Source: Rhizobium album | Lineage (GTDB): Bacteria > Pseudomonadota > Alphaproteobacteria > Rhizobiales > Rhizobiaceae | Reading direction: 5' to 3' | Assembly: GCF_003122325.1 (NCBI RefSeq) | Contig: NZ_QFBC01000008.1 | Location: 202,981 to 266,980, forward strand | DNA length: 64,000 nt | Shown: positions 51,481 through 60,443 of the stretch, one piece after another | Numbering within the stretch: position 1 is the first letter of the stretch | Layout: the number at the start of each line of letters is the position of its first letter | Notes under the pieces: model-generated | What the model saw: only the letters and a program-made list of their open reading frames with translations | Database searches by the model: none | What the model was told of the DNA's origin: nothing | Translations under genes and position numbers: made by a program

Positions 51481-52638
51481 ATGCCGCCCTTTGTCTTCAA
51501 CACCACTCGCAGCATCCAGTTCGGCGCAGGCGCCCTGGCCAAGCTTGCCGACATCGTCCGGGCCGGTATCGGCACGCGCGTCATGCTCGTCACCGATCCC
51601 GGGATGATGAGCACCGGCATCGTCGAACGGGCATTGGACATCCTCACATCCGGCGGCATCGAGGTGACGCTGTTCTCCGAGGTCGAGGCGGATCCGCCGG
51701 AAGCCGTCATCCATCTTGCCACCGACAAGGCGCGTGCCGCAGGCGTGGAAGGGGTCGTCGGCCTCGGTGGCGGCTCGTCGCTCGATGTCGCGAAGCTGGT
51801 TGCCCTGCTGGCGGTGGGCAAGGAGGAACTCAAGGGCGTCTATGGCGTCGGCAATGCCAAGGGGCCGCGGCTGCCGCTGATCCTGGTGCCGACGACGTCC
51901 GGCACCGGATCGGAAGTGACGCCGATCTCGATCGTTACCACCGGCGCCTCGGAAAAGATGGGCGTCGTCTCGCCGGTGCTTTTGCCCGACGTGGCTCTTC
52001 TCGATCCCGAGCTGACCTATGGCCTGCCGCCGCATGTGACCGCCGCGACCGGCATCGATGCAATGGTACACGCCATCGAAGCCTATGCCTCGGCGAGCGC
52101 CAACAACAATCCGCTGTCGCGCGCTCTCGCGGTCCAGGCCCTGCAACTGATGGGCGCGGCACTGTTGCGGGCCGTCCGCAACGGCAAGGATGAAAGCGCG
52201 CGGGCCGACATGCTGCTCGGCTCCATGCTCGCCGGCCAGGCATTCGCGAACTCGCCCGTCGCAGCCGTCCACGCGCTTGCCTATCCGCTGGGCGGGCATT
52301 TCCATATCCCGCACGGCCTGTCGAACGCGCTGGTGCTGCCGCACGTGCTGCGCTTCAATGCCGTGACCGCACACGAGGCCTATGTGGATCTCGCGCCGCA
52401 TGCCTTTCCCGCCCTGGCGAAACTGGAAGGGCAGGAGCGGGTGGCCGCCTTCTGCGACGCGCTGGCGCAATTGTCGCGCGATTGCGGCCTGCCGCAGACC
52501 CTGCGCGACATGAAGATCGGCGAGGACTGGCTGCCGCGGCTGGCAAAGGATGCGATGAACCAGACCCGCCTGCTCGTCAACAACCCGCGCCCGGTGAGCG
52601 AGGCGGACGCACTGGCGATCTATCGCGCCGCGTTTTGA
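51481..52638 (+). CDS. Iron-containing alcohol dehydrogenase
   Basis: A 385-residue type III (iron-dependent) dehydrogenase. The nucleotide-binding half contains GLGGGSSLDVAKLVALLA (about 100-117) and TTSGTGSEVTPISIV. Metal ligands are visible in ATGIDAMVHAIEAYAS (Asp and His), and later VHALAYPLGGHFHIPHGLSN with two histidines. ATG 51481 follows TTTTGGAGAA. The family oxidises 4-hydroxybutyrate, lactaldehyde, 1,3-propanediol or similar. At the end of a cluster with a BlcC-like lactonase, the activity may correspond to BlcB, hydroxyacid oxidation after ring opening (inference). A succinic semialdehyde dehydrogenase is not present in the window. Confidence 0.92.
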   Translation: MPPFVFNTTRSIQFGAGALAKLADIVRAGIGTRVMLVTDPGMMSTGIVERALDILTSGGIEVTLFSEVEADPPEAVIHLATDKARAAGVEGVVGLGGGSSLDVAKLVALLAVGKEELKGVYGVGNAKGPRLPLILVPTTSGTGSEVTPISIVTTGASEKMGVVSPVLLPDVALLDPELTYGLPPHVTAATGIDAMVHAIEAYASASANNNPLSRALAVQALQLMGAALLRAVRNGKDESARADMLLGSMLAGQAFANSPVAAVHALAYPLGGHFHIPHGLSNALVLPHVLRFNAVTAHEAYVDLAPHAFPALAKLEGQERVAAFCDALAQLSRDCGLPQTLRDMKIGEDWLPRLAKDAMNQTRLLVNNPRPVSEADALAIYRAAF

Positions 52639-52677
52639 CCCGCTGCATATCTGGAAAAACGGGCCTCGGTGCGCTGC

Positions 52678-53835
52678 CTACGGATCGATGAACTGGCGAT
52701 GGATCTCATCAAAGATTGGCGCGGTGGCTTCGAAGAGATCGACAAGGACAGGGTCGAAATGTTTGCCTTTTTCGCTCCTGATCAGGGCGACGGCCTCCAT
52801 GTGCGGAATAGCCTTCTTGTAGACCCGTTCCGAGACGAGCGCATCGTAGACATCGGCAATGGCCATGAGCCGCCCGGACAGAGGGATGTCGATTTTCGAG
52901 AGGCCCCGCGGATAGCCTGAGCCATCCCATCTTTCGTGATGAGTAAAGGCGATTTCCTTGGCCACGGCGAGGAATGTACTTGCACCAAGTCTTTTTTCCG
53001 CAGCCTCGATCGCGCGTCGCCCCAATTCGGCGTGTGTCTGCATGATCGCGTATTCCTCGGCGTCGAGCTTGCCGGGCTTGAGAAGTATCTTGTCCGGTAC
53101 GCCGATCTTGCCGATATCGTGGAGCGGCGCCGATTTGAAGATCAGCTCGATCATCGCATCGTCCAGCAGTTCGGGAAACAGGGGACGTGCCGCTTCGGCG
53201 AGGGCGCGCACATAATGTTGTGTGCGATAGATATGATTGCCGGTCTCGTTGTCGCGAACTTCGGCGAGCGAGGCCATCGCAAAAATAATGGCGTCCTTGG
53301 CCCGCACCGCTTCCTCACGAGACGCAATGAGGGCATCGAGCAGCGAAACATTGGTGAGCGCCACCGCGGCGCTGTTGGCTATGCGTTTCAGCCGGCGCAG
53401 CTGTTCGTTCGTCGGCACATGCCGGCGTGCCCAGTAGGCGCCGATCGCCGCCACCGGATCGTCCATCCGCACCGGCACCATGGTCAGGCTTTTGACGAAG
53501 GTCGGCCGATAGGCTGCATGCGGAATGCGATCGTCGGCATAGATGTCTTCGATGATCACCACCTGGCGATTGATCATCGCCCAGCCCGAGATGCAGGTCT
53601 CCACCGGGAAGCGCTGGCCTTTCCATAGCGGCGAAATCGCATCTTCATCGGCGTAGAAGCATTTGTCGTCTTCGCGCAGCACGAAGGTAATGCCGTCGGC
53701 TCCCACGAGCGCTCTCGCATTGTTGCGCACGACGTCCATCACCTCGTCGATGCCGCGCGCCATCGACAGTTGCAAAATCAGATCGTCGACGGGATCGGCA
53801 CCGTCTTCCAAGGCATGACGTGCGAGTTTGCTCAT
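52678..53835 (-). CDS. GAF + HD-GYP domain protein (cyclic-di-GMP phosphodiesterase-like)
   Basis: A 385-residue cytoplasmic signalling protein: a GAF sensor domain (about residues 10-165; ISGWAMINRQVVIIEDIYAD) and an HD-GYP domain (about 185-370). The catalytic motifs are complete: HDIGKIG (H239, D240), HHERWDGSGYPRG with GYP at 307-309. HD-GYP enzymes hydrolyse c-di-GMP and usually control motility or biofilms; the GAF ligand is unknown. ATG 53835 is preferred; a TTG at 53847 in the same frame is possible. It is convergent with the Fe-ADH gene and divergent from the cas operon; there is no evidence of a functional link to CRISPR. Confidence 0.92.
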   Translation of the reverse strand: MSKLARHALEDGADPVDDLILQLSMARGIDEVMDVVRNNARALVGADGITFVLREDDKCFYADEDAISPLWKGQRFPVETCISGWAMINRQVVIIEDIYADDRIPHAAYRPTFVKSLTMVPVRMDDPVAAIGAYWARRHVPTNEQLRRLKRIANSAAVALTNVSLLDALIASREEAVRAKDAIIFAMASLAEVRDNETGNHIYRTQHYVRALAEAARPLFPELLDDAMIELIFKSAPLHDIGKIGVPDKILLKPGKLDAEEYAIMQTHAELGRRAIEAAEKRLGASTFLAVAKEIAFTHHERWDGSGYPRGLSKIDIPLSGRLMAIADVYDALVSERVYKKAIPHMEAVALIRSEKGKHFDPVLVDLFEATAPIFDEIHRQFIDP

Positions 53836-54111
53836 TTTCAAAGACAATCATACGAGTGCTAAGAATGCATGACCGCAAAATGCAAAAATTGACAATTGCA
53901 AATTTAAACGAGCCTGGGTCAGATCTGCACTTTATCCAATTGCCTTGACAATATCCCGAGGCCCGACCCGCTCTTTCGGCTTCGCGCTCAGGTTTTCGCC
54001 GAGGCAGGTCCTCGGTCGCCCGTTCCCTTGTGGAAAGATCGGTCGGGCGTTCGCATGGTCGATGACAATATTCCTGCCTTATGTAATCTGGGCGTGTGCT
54101 GGAGAGGTGAT
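53836..54111. other. Intergenic region between HD-GYP and cas3 genes
   Basis: About 275 bases that must hold the promoters of both divergent transcripts. The first part (53850-53940) is markedly AT-rich, with TTGACA at 53889-53894 and a reverse-strand TTGTCA nearby, but no -10 box at ideal distance. Nearer cas3, TATGTAAT at 54080-54087 could be a -10 box. No gene is supported. Confidence 0.4.
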
Positions 54112-56364
54112 ATGCCCTATTATGCGCATTCCGGACGCGCTGACGACAAGAGCGACTGGCAGGGACTGAAGGAGCATCTCGAACAGGTTGCGGCATTGGC
54201 CGGCCAAATGGCCGAAGCGCTGGGCCTGGGCAAGGCGGCCATGCTTGCGGGGCGGTTCCACGATCTCGGAAAATACACGCTGGACTTCCAGAAACGTCTC
54301 ACGGGCACCGAAATCAGCGTCGATCATTCGACAGCCGGTGCCTGGCATATTCTCCAGGCCGTACAGGGCGAGGACAGGTTCATCGCCGAACTGATCGCCT
54401 ACGCCATTCTTGGCCATCACGCCGGATTGCCGGACAAGCGCGGCAGCGAAGCCGCCCTGACGGAGCGGATTGCCGGCTTCAAAAGCGCGTTGCTGGACAA
54501 GGCCTGGCGGACGGAAATCAGCGCCGACCTTTCCGGATTGATGCCCGGTTTTTCATGGGCGGACACCAGGGAAAGGCTCGCTTTCCAGATGGCCTTTTGC
54601 GGCCGCATGCTGTTTTCCTGCCTGGTGGATGCCGATTTCAAGGATACGGAGGCATATTATTCGGCGCTGGAGGGGCGTTACCCGGATCGTGTGTGGCAGC
54701 CGTTGCAAACACTTTTGCCGCAGTTCATTGCCGGATTCGAGCGGCACATGGCCGACAAAAAGAGCAAGCCAAGCGATCTCAACACGCTGAGATCCGAAAT
54801 CCTCGCCCATGTGCGCGAAATGACGCGGGAAAAGCCCGGCCTCTTCACCCTCACGGTGCCGACCGGCGGCGGCAAGACGCTGGCCTCCCTGGCTTTTGCT
54901 CTCGATCATGCCCAGGCCCACGGACACAACCGCATCATCTATGCCATCCCGTTCACGTCGATCATCGACCAGACGGCTGCGATTTTCCGGGATGTTCTAG
55001 GCGACGAGCACGTGCTCGAGCATCATTCGGCTATCGATGAGGAAAAGTTCGATTCAAGGCAGGGTCGGGAAAGCCGGGACAAGCTGAAGCTGGCCATGGA
55101 GGATTGGGCGGCGCCGGTGGTGGTGACCACCAATGTGCAGCTTTTCGAAAGCCTGTTTGCGGCAAGGACGTCGCGGGCGCGAAAACTTCACAATATCGCC
55201 GGTTCCATCATCATCCTGGACGAGGCCCAGACCATTCCCCGGCATCTGCTCTCGCCTGCCGTTCGTGCCCTCGACGAACTGGCGCGCAACTACAAATGCA
55301 CCATCGTGCTGTGCACGGCGACACAGCCGGCGCTGGACGAGAGAAATTTTCCGCCCATGCATCCGGCAGGGCTCCCCCTCGCAGGCCGCGAACTGGCGCC
55401 CGACCCCGAGCGGCTGGCGCGACAATTGCGGCGCGTGACGATCCAGCGCGCCGGCGAAATGGGCAATGCCGATCTCATTGCGGCGCTGGAGGAGACGCCC
55501 CAGGGGCTGGTCATCGTCAACAGCCGCAAACACGCGCTCGAGCTTTTCCGCGAGGCGGAGGCGGTTGGATTGACGGGCCTCGTTCATCTCACGACGCGGC
55601 AATACGCGGCCCATCGCCGCGAGATTCTCGCGGATATCAGGCAAAGGTTGCGCGGTGAGGCGCCATGCCGGGTGATTGCCACCAGCCTGGTGGAGGCGGG
55701 TGTCGACGTGGATTTCCCAAAAGTCTGGCGGGCCGAAGCGGGGTTGGATTCCATCGCCCAGGCCGCCGGACGCTGCAACCGGGAGGGCAGGCGGCCGGTG
55801 GAGGCGAGCATCGTCACCGTGTTTTCCGCGCCCGACTATCCCCCGCCTTCCGAGATCAAAGGGCTGATCGCCGATACCGCACGCATGGTCGACAAGCATG
55901 AAGACCTGCTGTCTCCCGCGGCCATCGCGGCCTATTTCGAGGAAGTCTATTGGCGCGTCGGCATCAAAGGCCTTGATGGCAAATCGATCCTCGATCGCTT
56001 CCGGATGGACAAGACCGGAACCGACTTTGCCTATCGCAGCGTGGCCGCGGATTTCCGCATGATCGAGAGCCAGATGGTGCCCGTCATCATTGCCCGCGAC
56101 GAGGCTGCGAAAAAGGCGGTGGACGAACTGGGAATACCGGAAATTCCCTCTGGCACCCTCGCCACAAAGTTGCAAACATATGTCGTGCAGGTACCACTCA
56201 AGGCACGCGAGCTGATGCGGGAGAATGGGCATGTTGCCTTCATCCACCCGGAAATCCGGGGCGATCAGTTCGCGGTGCTGCAGACGGCGAGCATGTATGA
56301 GGAGGAGATCGGCTTGTTGTGGGAGAACGCCGATTATCTCTCGATGGAGAGTCTGTTGATCTAA
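54112..56364 (+). CDS. cas3: CRISPR-associated helicase/nuclease Cas3 (type I-C)
   Basis: A 750-residue effector nuclease. The N-terminal HD nuclease domain has H50-D51 (GRFHDLGKYTLDFQ), DHSTAGAWHI and GHHAGLPD (H102, H103). The helicase part has Walker A TVPTGGGKT (about 249-257), the DEAQ box (ILDEAQTIPRHLL, about 368, a common DEAH variant), LCTATQPALDE and SLVEAGVDVDFPKVWRAEAG with AAGRCNREGR (motif VI). It degrades DNA opened by the Cascade complex. ATG 54112 (MPYYAHSGRADDKSDWQGL) follows GGAGAGGTG and matches I-C Cas3 N-termini; the frame is open to 54028. It is the first gene of a seven-gene operon. Confidence 0.96.
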   Translation: MPYYAHSGRADDKSDWQGLKEHLEQVAALAGQMAEALGLGKAAMLAGRFHDLGKYTLDFQKRLTGTEISVDHSTAGAWHILQAVQGEDRFIAELIAYAILGHHAGLPDKRGSEAALTERIAGFKSALLDKAWRTEISADLSGLMPGFSWADTRERLAFQMAFCGRMLFSCLVDADFKDTEAYYSALEGRYPDRVWQPLQTLLPQFIAGFERHMADKKSKPSDLNTLRSEILAHVREMTREKPGLFTLTVPTGGGKTLASLAFALDHAQAHGHNRIIYAIPFTSIIDQTAAIFRDVLGDEHVLEHHSAIDEEKFDSRQGRESRDKLKLAMEDWAAPVVVTTNVQLFESLFAARTSRARKLHNIAGSIIILDEAQTIPRHLLSPAVRALDELARNYKCTIVLCTATQPALDERNFPPMHPAGLPLAGRELAPDPERLARQLRRVTIQRAGEMGNADLIAALEETPQGLVIVNSRKHALELFREAEAVGLTGLVHLTTRQYAAHRREILADIRQRLRGEAPCRVIATSLVEAGVDVDFPKVWRAEAGLDSIAQAAGRCNREGRRPVEASIVTVFSAPDYPPPSEIKGLIADTARMVDKHEDLLSPAAIAAYFEEVYWRVGIKGLDGKSILDRFRMDKTGTDFAYRSVAADFRMIESQMVPVIIARDEAAKKAVDELGIPEIPSGTLATKLQTYVVQVPLKARELMRENGHVAFIHPEIRGDQFAVLQTASMYEEEIGLLWENADYLSMESLLI

Positions 56365-56395
56365 CATTCCGGTTCGTAAGGTGGGGGGAGAGAAC

Positions 56396-57064
56396 TTGCC
56401 GTATGGAATCCGATTAAAGGTTTCAGGCGACTACGCCTGTTTCACCAGGCCAGAGATGAAGGTCGAGCGCGTCAGTTACGACGTCCCGACACCCTCGGCC
56501 GCGCGGGGGATCTTGGACGCGATCCATTGGAAACCGGCCATCCGGTGGATCATCGATGCCATCCATGTGCTAAAACCCATCCGTTTCCAGTCGATCCGGC
56601 GCAACGAGGTAGGCGGCAAGGCACCGGCCGGCAAGATCAGGAGCGCGATGAAGCGCGGCGATCTCGCGGACCTGCAATTGCTGGTGGATGAGGATCGCCA
56701 GCAGCGAGCCTCCACCGTGCTTGTCAAGCCGGCCTATGTCATCGAGGCGCATTTCGAGCTGACGGACAAGGCCGGCGCCGATGACAACGAGGGCAAACAT
56801 CTCGACATCTTCAACCGGCGTGCCGCGCGCGGGCAGTGTTTTCACCAGCCATGCCTCGGCACGCGGGAATTTGCGGCGCATTTCGAACTCCTGCCCGCCG
56901 ACGCGCCGCTTCCGGACGCGATCCGCGAGACCCGCGACCTTGGCTTCATGCTGTTCGACATCGACCATCAGGCCAAGGACCGGCCGTCGCTGTTCTTTCG
57001 CGCCATGCTGGAAGACGGGGTCGTGAAAGTGCCGCCACCGAATTCCCCGGAGATCCGCCGATGA
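56396..57064 (+). CDS. cas5c: Cas5c (Cas5d), type I-C pre-crRNA endonuclease
   Basis: About 222 residues. LPYGIRLKVSGDYACFTRPE is the typical Cas5c opening, then VERVSYDVPTPSAARGILDA and IHWKPAIRW. In type I-C, Cas5 replaces Cas6: it cleaves repeat RNA at the base of its hairpin and caps the crRNA 5' end. The start is a rare TTG at 56396, with GGGGGGAG five bases before it; a GTG at 56381 in the same frame is the alternative, but it would place the ribosome binding site inside the gene. The stop overlaps the cas8c ATG by 4 nt. Confidence 0.94.
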   Translation: MPYGIRLKVSGDYACFTRPEMKVERVSYDVPTPSAARGILDAIHWKPAIRWIIDAIHVLKPIRFQSIRRNEVGGKAPAGKIRSAMKRGDLADLQLLVDEDRQQRASTVLVKPAYVIEAHFELTDKAGADDNEGKHLDIFNRRAARGQCFHQPCLGTREFAAHFELLPADAPLPDAIRETRDLGFMLFDIDHQAKDRPSLFFRAMLEDGVVKVPPPNSPEIRR

Positions 57065-58806
57065 GTATCCTGGCCTCGCTCGCAAGAGCCTATGACCGGC
57101 TGCCGGATGCTCCGCCCTTCGGCTTCTCGTCGGAAAAGATCGGTTTCCTGATTTCATTGAATGCGGATGGAGGCATGGTTTCCGTGAGCGACCTGCGGAC
57201 GGGGGAGGGCAAGAAGAAGGTCGCGCCGACCATGCTGGTGCCGCAACCGGTCAAGCGGACGGCAGGCATTGCGCCGAACTTTCTCTGGGACAAGACCTCC
57301 TATGTCCTGGGCGTGACCGCAGGGGAGGGAAAGCGCACGGCGGACGAGCATGCAGCCTTCATCCAGCGTCATGAAACCGATCTGGCCAATACGGAGGATG
57401 CCGGTCTCCGTGCCTTGCTGCTTTTCCTGAAAAACTGGACCGCCGACCAGTTTGCGGCCCCGGGCTGGCCGGAGGAGATGAAGGACCAGAACGTGGTGTT
57501 CGCGCTGGAGGACGAGCGGCTGAGGAACATCCGGCTCCACGACCGGCCGGCGGCGAAGGAACTTTGGGGCAGGCTTTCCGCGGCGGGTGACCGGGACGCC
57601 CGGATTTGCCTCGTCACCGGTGAACCAGGCCCTGTCGCCCGGCTTCATCCTTCGATCAAGGGCGTCTGGGGCGCCCAGTCCTCGGGGGCGGCCCTCGTTT
57701 CCTTCAATCTGGACTCCTTTACCTCCTTCGGTCACGAACAGGGCGACAATGCCCCCGTTTCCGAACTCGCCGCCGCCAAATACACCACCGCCCTCAACCG
57801 GTTCCTGGAGCGCGACAGCGGCCACCGCATCCAGATCGGCGATGCCTCGACGGTGTTCTGGGCGGATGCTTCCGAGGCAAATTCGGACGCTGCCGAGCTT
57901 GCGGAAAGCGTCTTCAGCGGAATGCTCGATACCGTCGATGAAAGGATGCAGTCGAGCAAGGTCGGAGATGTCCTCGCGAAAATCCGCGAGGGAAGGCCGG
58001 TTGCGAGCTTCGATCCGGATCTTGCCGAAGGCGTGCGTTTCCATGTGCTTGGCCTGGCGCCCAATGCCGCGCGTCTTGCGATCCGCTTCTATTTCGAAGA
58101 CAGTTTCGGCGCCTTGGCGGAAAACTACCGGAAGTTCGTGTCCGACATGCGCGTTATGCCGGAGCCGAAGGAGGGCTATCCTCCGCTCTGGCGCTATCTT
58201 CTTGAAACGGCCGTGCTCGGCAAGCGGGAAAATATCGCGCCGAATCTGGCCGGCGAGTGGATGCGCGCCATCCTGAACGGGACGAATTATCCCCTCACGC
58301 TGATGTCTTCCGTGCTGACGCGCATTCGTGCCGACGGCGAGGTGAACGCCTTGCGTATCGGCATCCTCAAAGCTCTGATTGTTCGCAATTTCAAGGAGGA
58401 GGCACCCGTGGGCCTGGACGAGACGAACGACAACAAAGGTTATCTACTGGGTCGGCTTTTTGCGACCTATGAACAGATCCAGACGGCAGCACTCGGCTCC
58501 AAGGTCAATGCCACGATCAAGGACAAATATTACGGAGCTGCTTCAGCGCAGCCGCGTAAAGTATTCCCGGTGTTGGAGAAGGGCTCCGCCAATCACTTGT
58601 CCAAGGTCGGCAAGCAGAAGCCGGGCTACAAGGTTGTGCTGGAGCGACAGGTTTCGGGCATCATGACGTTGATGAGCCCGGGCGACAATCCCTATCCGGT
58701 ATCGCTTCCTGCCGAAGATCAAGCGCTCTTCGGGCTGGGGTACTACCACCAGAAATTTAAACGCAAGGAAACGGAAACAATCGTTTCGGGGGAGACCGCA
58801 GAATGA
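57061..58806 (+). CDS. cas8c: Cas8c (Csd1), large subunit of type I-C Cascade
   Basis: A 581-residue protein beginning MSILASLARAYDRLPDAPPF and containing the Csd1 blocks FLISLNADGGMVSVSDLRTG, TAGIAPNFLWDKTSYVLGVT, GAALVSFNLDSFTSFGHEQG and the C-terminal YLLGRLFATYEQIQTAALGS. Cas8c recognises the PAM and opens target DNA; an internal start in this gene is known to make Cas11c in some I-C systems (established for other systems). The frame is open upstream to 56836 antisense-like over cas5; ATG 57061 is chosen from the overlap with cas5. It also overlaps cas7 by 4 nt. Confidence 0.96.
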   Translation: MSILASLARAYDRLPDAPPFGFSSEKIGFLISLNADGGMVSVSDLRTGEGKKKVAPTMLVPQPVKRTAGIAPNFLWDKTSYVLGVTAGEGKRTADEHAAFIQRHETDLANTEDAGLRALLLFLKNWTADQFAAPGWPEEMKDQNVVFALEDERLRNIRLHDRPAAKELWGRLSAAGDRDARICLVTGEPGPVARLHPSIKGVWGAQSSGAALVSFNLDSFTSFGHEQGDNAPVSELAAAKYTTALNRFLERDSGHRIQIGDASTVFWADASEANSDAAELAESVFSGMLDTVDERMQSSKVGDVLAKIREGRPVASFDPDLAEGVRFHVLGLAPNAARLAIRFYFEDSFGALAENYRKFVSDMRVMPEPKEGYPPLWRYLLETAVLGKRENIAPNLAGEWMRAILNGTNYPLTLMSSVLTRIRADGEVNALRIGILKALIVRNFKEEAPVGLDETNDNKGYLLGRLFATYEQIQTAALGSKVNATIKDKYYGAASAQPRKVFPVLEKGSANHLSKVGKQKPGYKVVLERQVSGIMTLMSPGDNPYPVSLPAEDQALFGLGYYHQKFKRKETETIVSGETAE

Positions 58807-59756
58807 CCATCCTCGCAAACCGCTATGACTTCGTCCTGATCTTCGATGTCGCCAACGGCAATCCGAACGGCGATCCCGATGCGGGCAATTTTCCGCGCCT
58901 CGATCCGGAAACCAACAAGGGTCTGGTCTCCGACGTCAGCCTCAAGCGCAAGATCCGCAACTACGTGGAACTGGCCCGCGAAAAGCAGGATGGTTTTCAT
59001 ATCTACGTGCAGGAGGGCGCGATCCTCAACGAAAAACACCGTCAGGCCTACAAGGCGCTACGCCCGGATGATTCCAAGGTCGAGAAGGATGCCAAGCTTA
59101 ATCCGAAGGATGATGCGGAGGCGGCAAAGCTGCGCGATTTCATGTGCATGAACTTCTTCGACGTGCGGACTTTTGGTGCTGTCATGTCCACCGGCATCAA
59201 TTGCGGCCAGGTGAAAGGCCCGGTGCAACTAACGTTTGCGACTTCCGTCGAACCGATCATGCCGCTCGAAATCTCCATCACGCGCATGGCTGCCACCAAC
59301 GAGGCGGAAAAGAAGCAGAAAGCGGAAGGCGACGACAGCAACGAGCGCACCGACAACCGCACGATGGGTCGTAAACATATCGTACCCTACGGGCTCTATG
59401 TTGCCCACGGCTTTATCTCGGCCAAATTCGCGGAGCGCACGCAGTTTTCAGAAAGCGATCTTGATCTCTTGTTCGAGGCCCTTGGCAGCATGTTCGAGCA
59501 CGACCGAGCCGCGGCGCGCGGCGAAATGACGACGCGCAAGCTGATTGTCTTCAAGCATGAAAATCCACTGGGCAACGCCCCGGCCGGCCAACTGTTCGAT
59601 CGTGTGAAGATCGGCCGCAACGTGGGAGGCGAATTCCGCGATGTCGATGACAATCGGATCGACAACGAACCGCCGGCCCGCAAGTTTTCCGACTACATCG
59701 TCACAATCGACGACAAGAACCTGCCCGCGGGCGTCGAAATCATCGAAAAGCTGTAG
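58803..59756 (+). CDS. cas7c: Cas7c (Csd2), backbone subunit of type I-C Cascade
   Basis: A 317-residue Cas7-family RRM protein: FDVANGNPNGDPDAGNFPRL near the start, then KGLVSDVSLKRKIRNYVELA, DVRTFGAVMSTGINCGQVKG, TRMAATNE-like segment and HIVPYGLYVAHGFISAKFAE. Six to seven copies bind the crRNA spacer. ATG 58803 overlaps the cas8c stop (ATGA). Length is standard for Csd2 (about 285-320). Confidence 0.96.
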   Translation: MTILANRYDFVLIFDVANGNPNGDPDAGNFPRLDPETNKGLVSDVSLKRKIRNYVELAREKQDGFHIYVQEGAILNEKHRQAYKALRPDDSKVEKDAKLNPKDDAEAAKLRDFMCMNFFDVRTFGAVMSTGINCGQVKGPVQLTFATSVEPIMPLEISITRMAATNEAEKKQKAEGDDSNERTDNRTMGRKHIVPYGLYVAHGFISAKFAERTQFSESDLDLLFEALGSMFEHDRAAARGEMTTRKLIVFKHENPLGNAPAGQLFDRVKIGRNVGGEFRDVDDNRIDNEPPARKFSDYIVTIDDKNLPAGVEIIEKL

Positions 59757-59759
59757 ACG

Positions 59760-60443
59760 ATGGAAACGGCGGGGGAGAATGCCGGCGAGGGGGCGGACGA
59801 ACCCATCCCTTTGTCCGCGCTGCAACACGCCGTCTATTGCCTGCGGCAGGCGGCCCTGATCCATCTCGAACGGGTCTGGGTCGACAACCGCTTTACCGCC
59901 GAGGGCAATGTGCTGCATGCGGTGGCCGACAAGGGCGGATCGCGAAAGGGGCGGGGCACGCGCCGGGTCATGGCGCTGCCGCTCGCCTCGAAGCGGCTGA
60001 ACATTGCCGGTGTCGCCGATCTCGTCGAATTCCACCCGGTGGAGGGAGCCGGTCCAGGTCGGGAGCTTGCCTTTCCGATCGAATACAAGCGCGGCAAGCC
60101 GAAGCTGCACCGTGCCGACGAGGTGCAGCTTTGCGCCCAGGCTCTCTGCCTGGAAGAAATGACCGGACAGCCGGTTCCGGAAGGCGCCCTGTTCTATGCC
60201 GAGACGAAGCGCCGGCTTGTCGTGCCTTTCGATACCGAGCTGCGCCGGCTGACGGAAGAGACGGTCAGGGGTCTGCAGGCCGTCTTCGACAGCCGGGCGA
60301 CACCGCCGCCGACGACCCGTCGCGAACGCTGCCGGGCCTGCTCCCTCATCGAACTCTGTCGCCCCGACATGGTGGCGAGGCCCGTGCGGGCCTGGCGGGG
60401 CCGCATGCTGCAGAAGCTGCTGGCGGAGGAGCCGACGCCGTGA
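59760..60443 (+). CDS. cas4: Cas4 nuclease (RecB-like), spacer adaptation
   Basis: A 227-residue Cas4a protein. One cysteine near the N-terminus (SALQHAVYCLRQAALIH, C27) and three in the C-terminal ERCRACSLIELC bind an iron-sulfur cluster; the RecB nuclease core contains FPIEYKRGKPK and ADEVQLCAQALCLEEM. Cas4 selects PAM-containing prespacers and sets their orientation. It starts 3 bases after the cas7 stop and overlaps cas1 by GTGA, so translation is coupled. Confidence 0.95.
   Translation: METAGENAGEGADEPIPLSALQHAVYCLRQAALIHLERVWVDNRFTAEGNVLHAVADKGGSRKGRGTRRVMALPLASKRLNIAGVADLVEFHPVEGAGPGRELAFPIEYKRGKPKLHRADEVQLCAQALCLEEMTGQPVPEGALFYAETKRRLVVPFDTELRRLTEETVRGLQAVFDSRATPPPTTRRERCRACSLIELCRPDMVARPVRAWRGRMLQKLLAEEPTP

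Noticed and set aside
54061..54087. A sigma-70 promoter for the cas operon (ATGACA and TATGTAAT)
   Set aside because: Spacing of about 12-14 bases is too short for a standard promoter; reported only as a possible -10 region.
52678..54111. Functional link between the HD-GYP protein and CRISPR
   Set aside because: Only adjacency; the gene is divergently oriented and has a normal c-di-GMP phosphodiesterase architecture.
53645..54196. Reverse-strand frame between the HD-GYP and cas3 genes
   Set aside because: Arginine-rich with no conserved motif, overlaps the start of the HD-GYP gene in another frame and the cas3 start.
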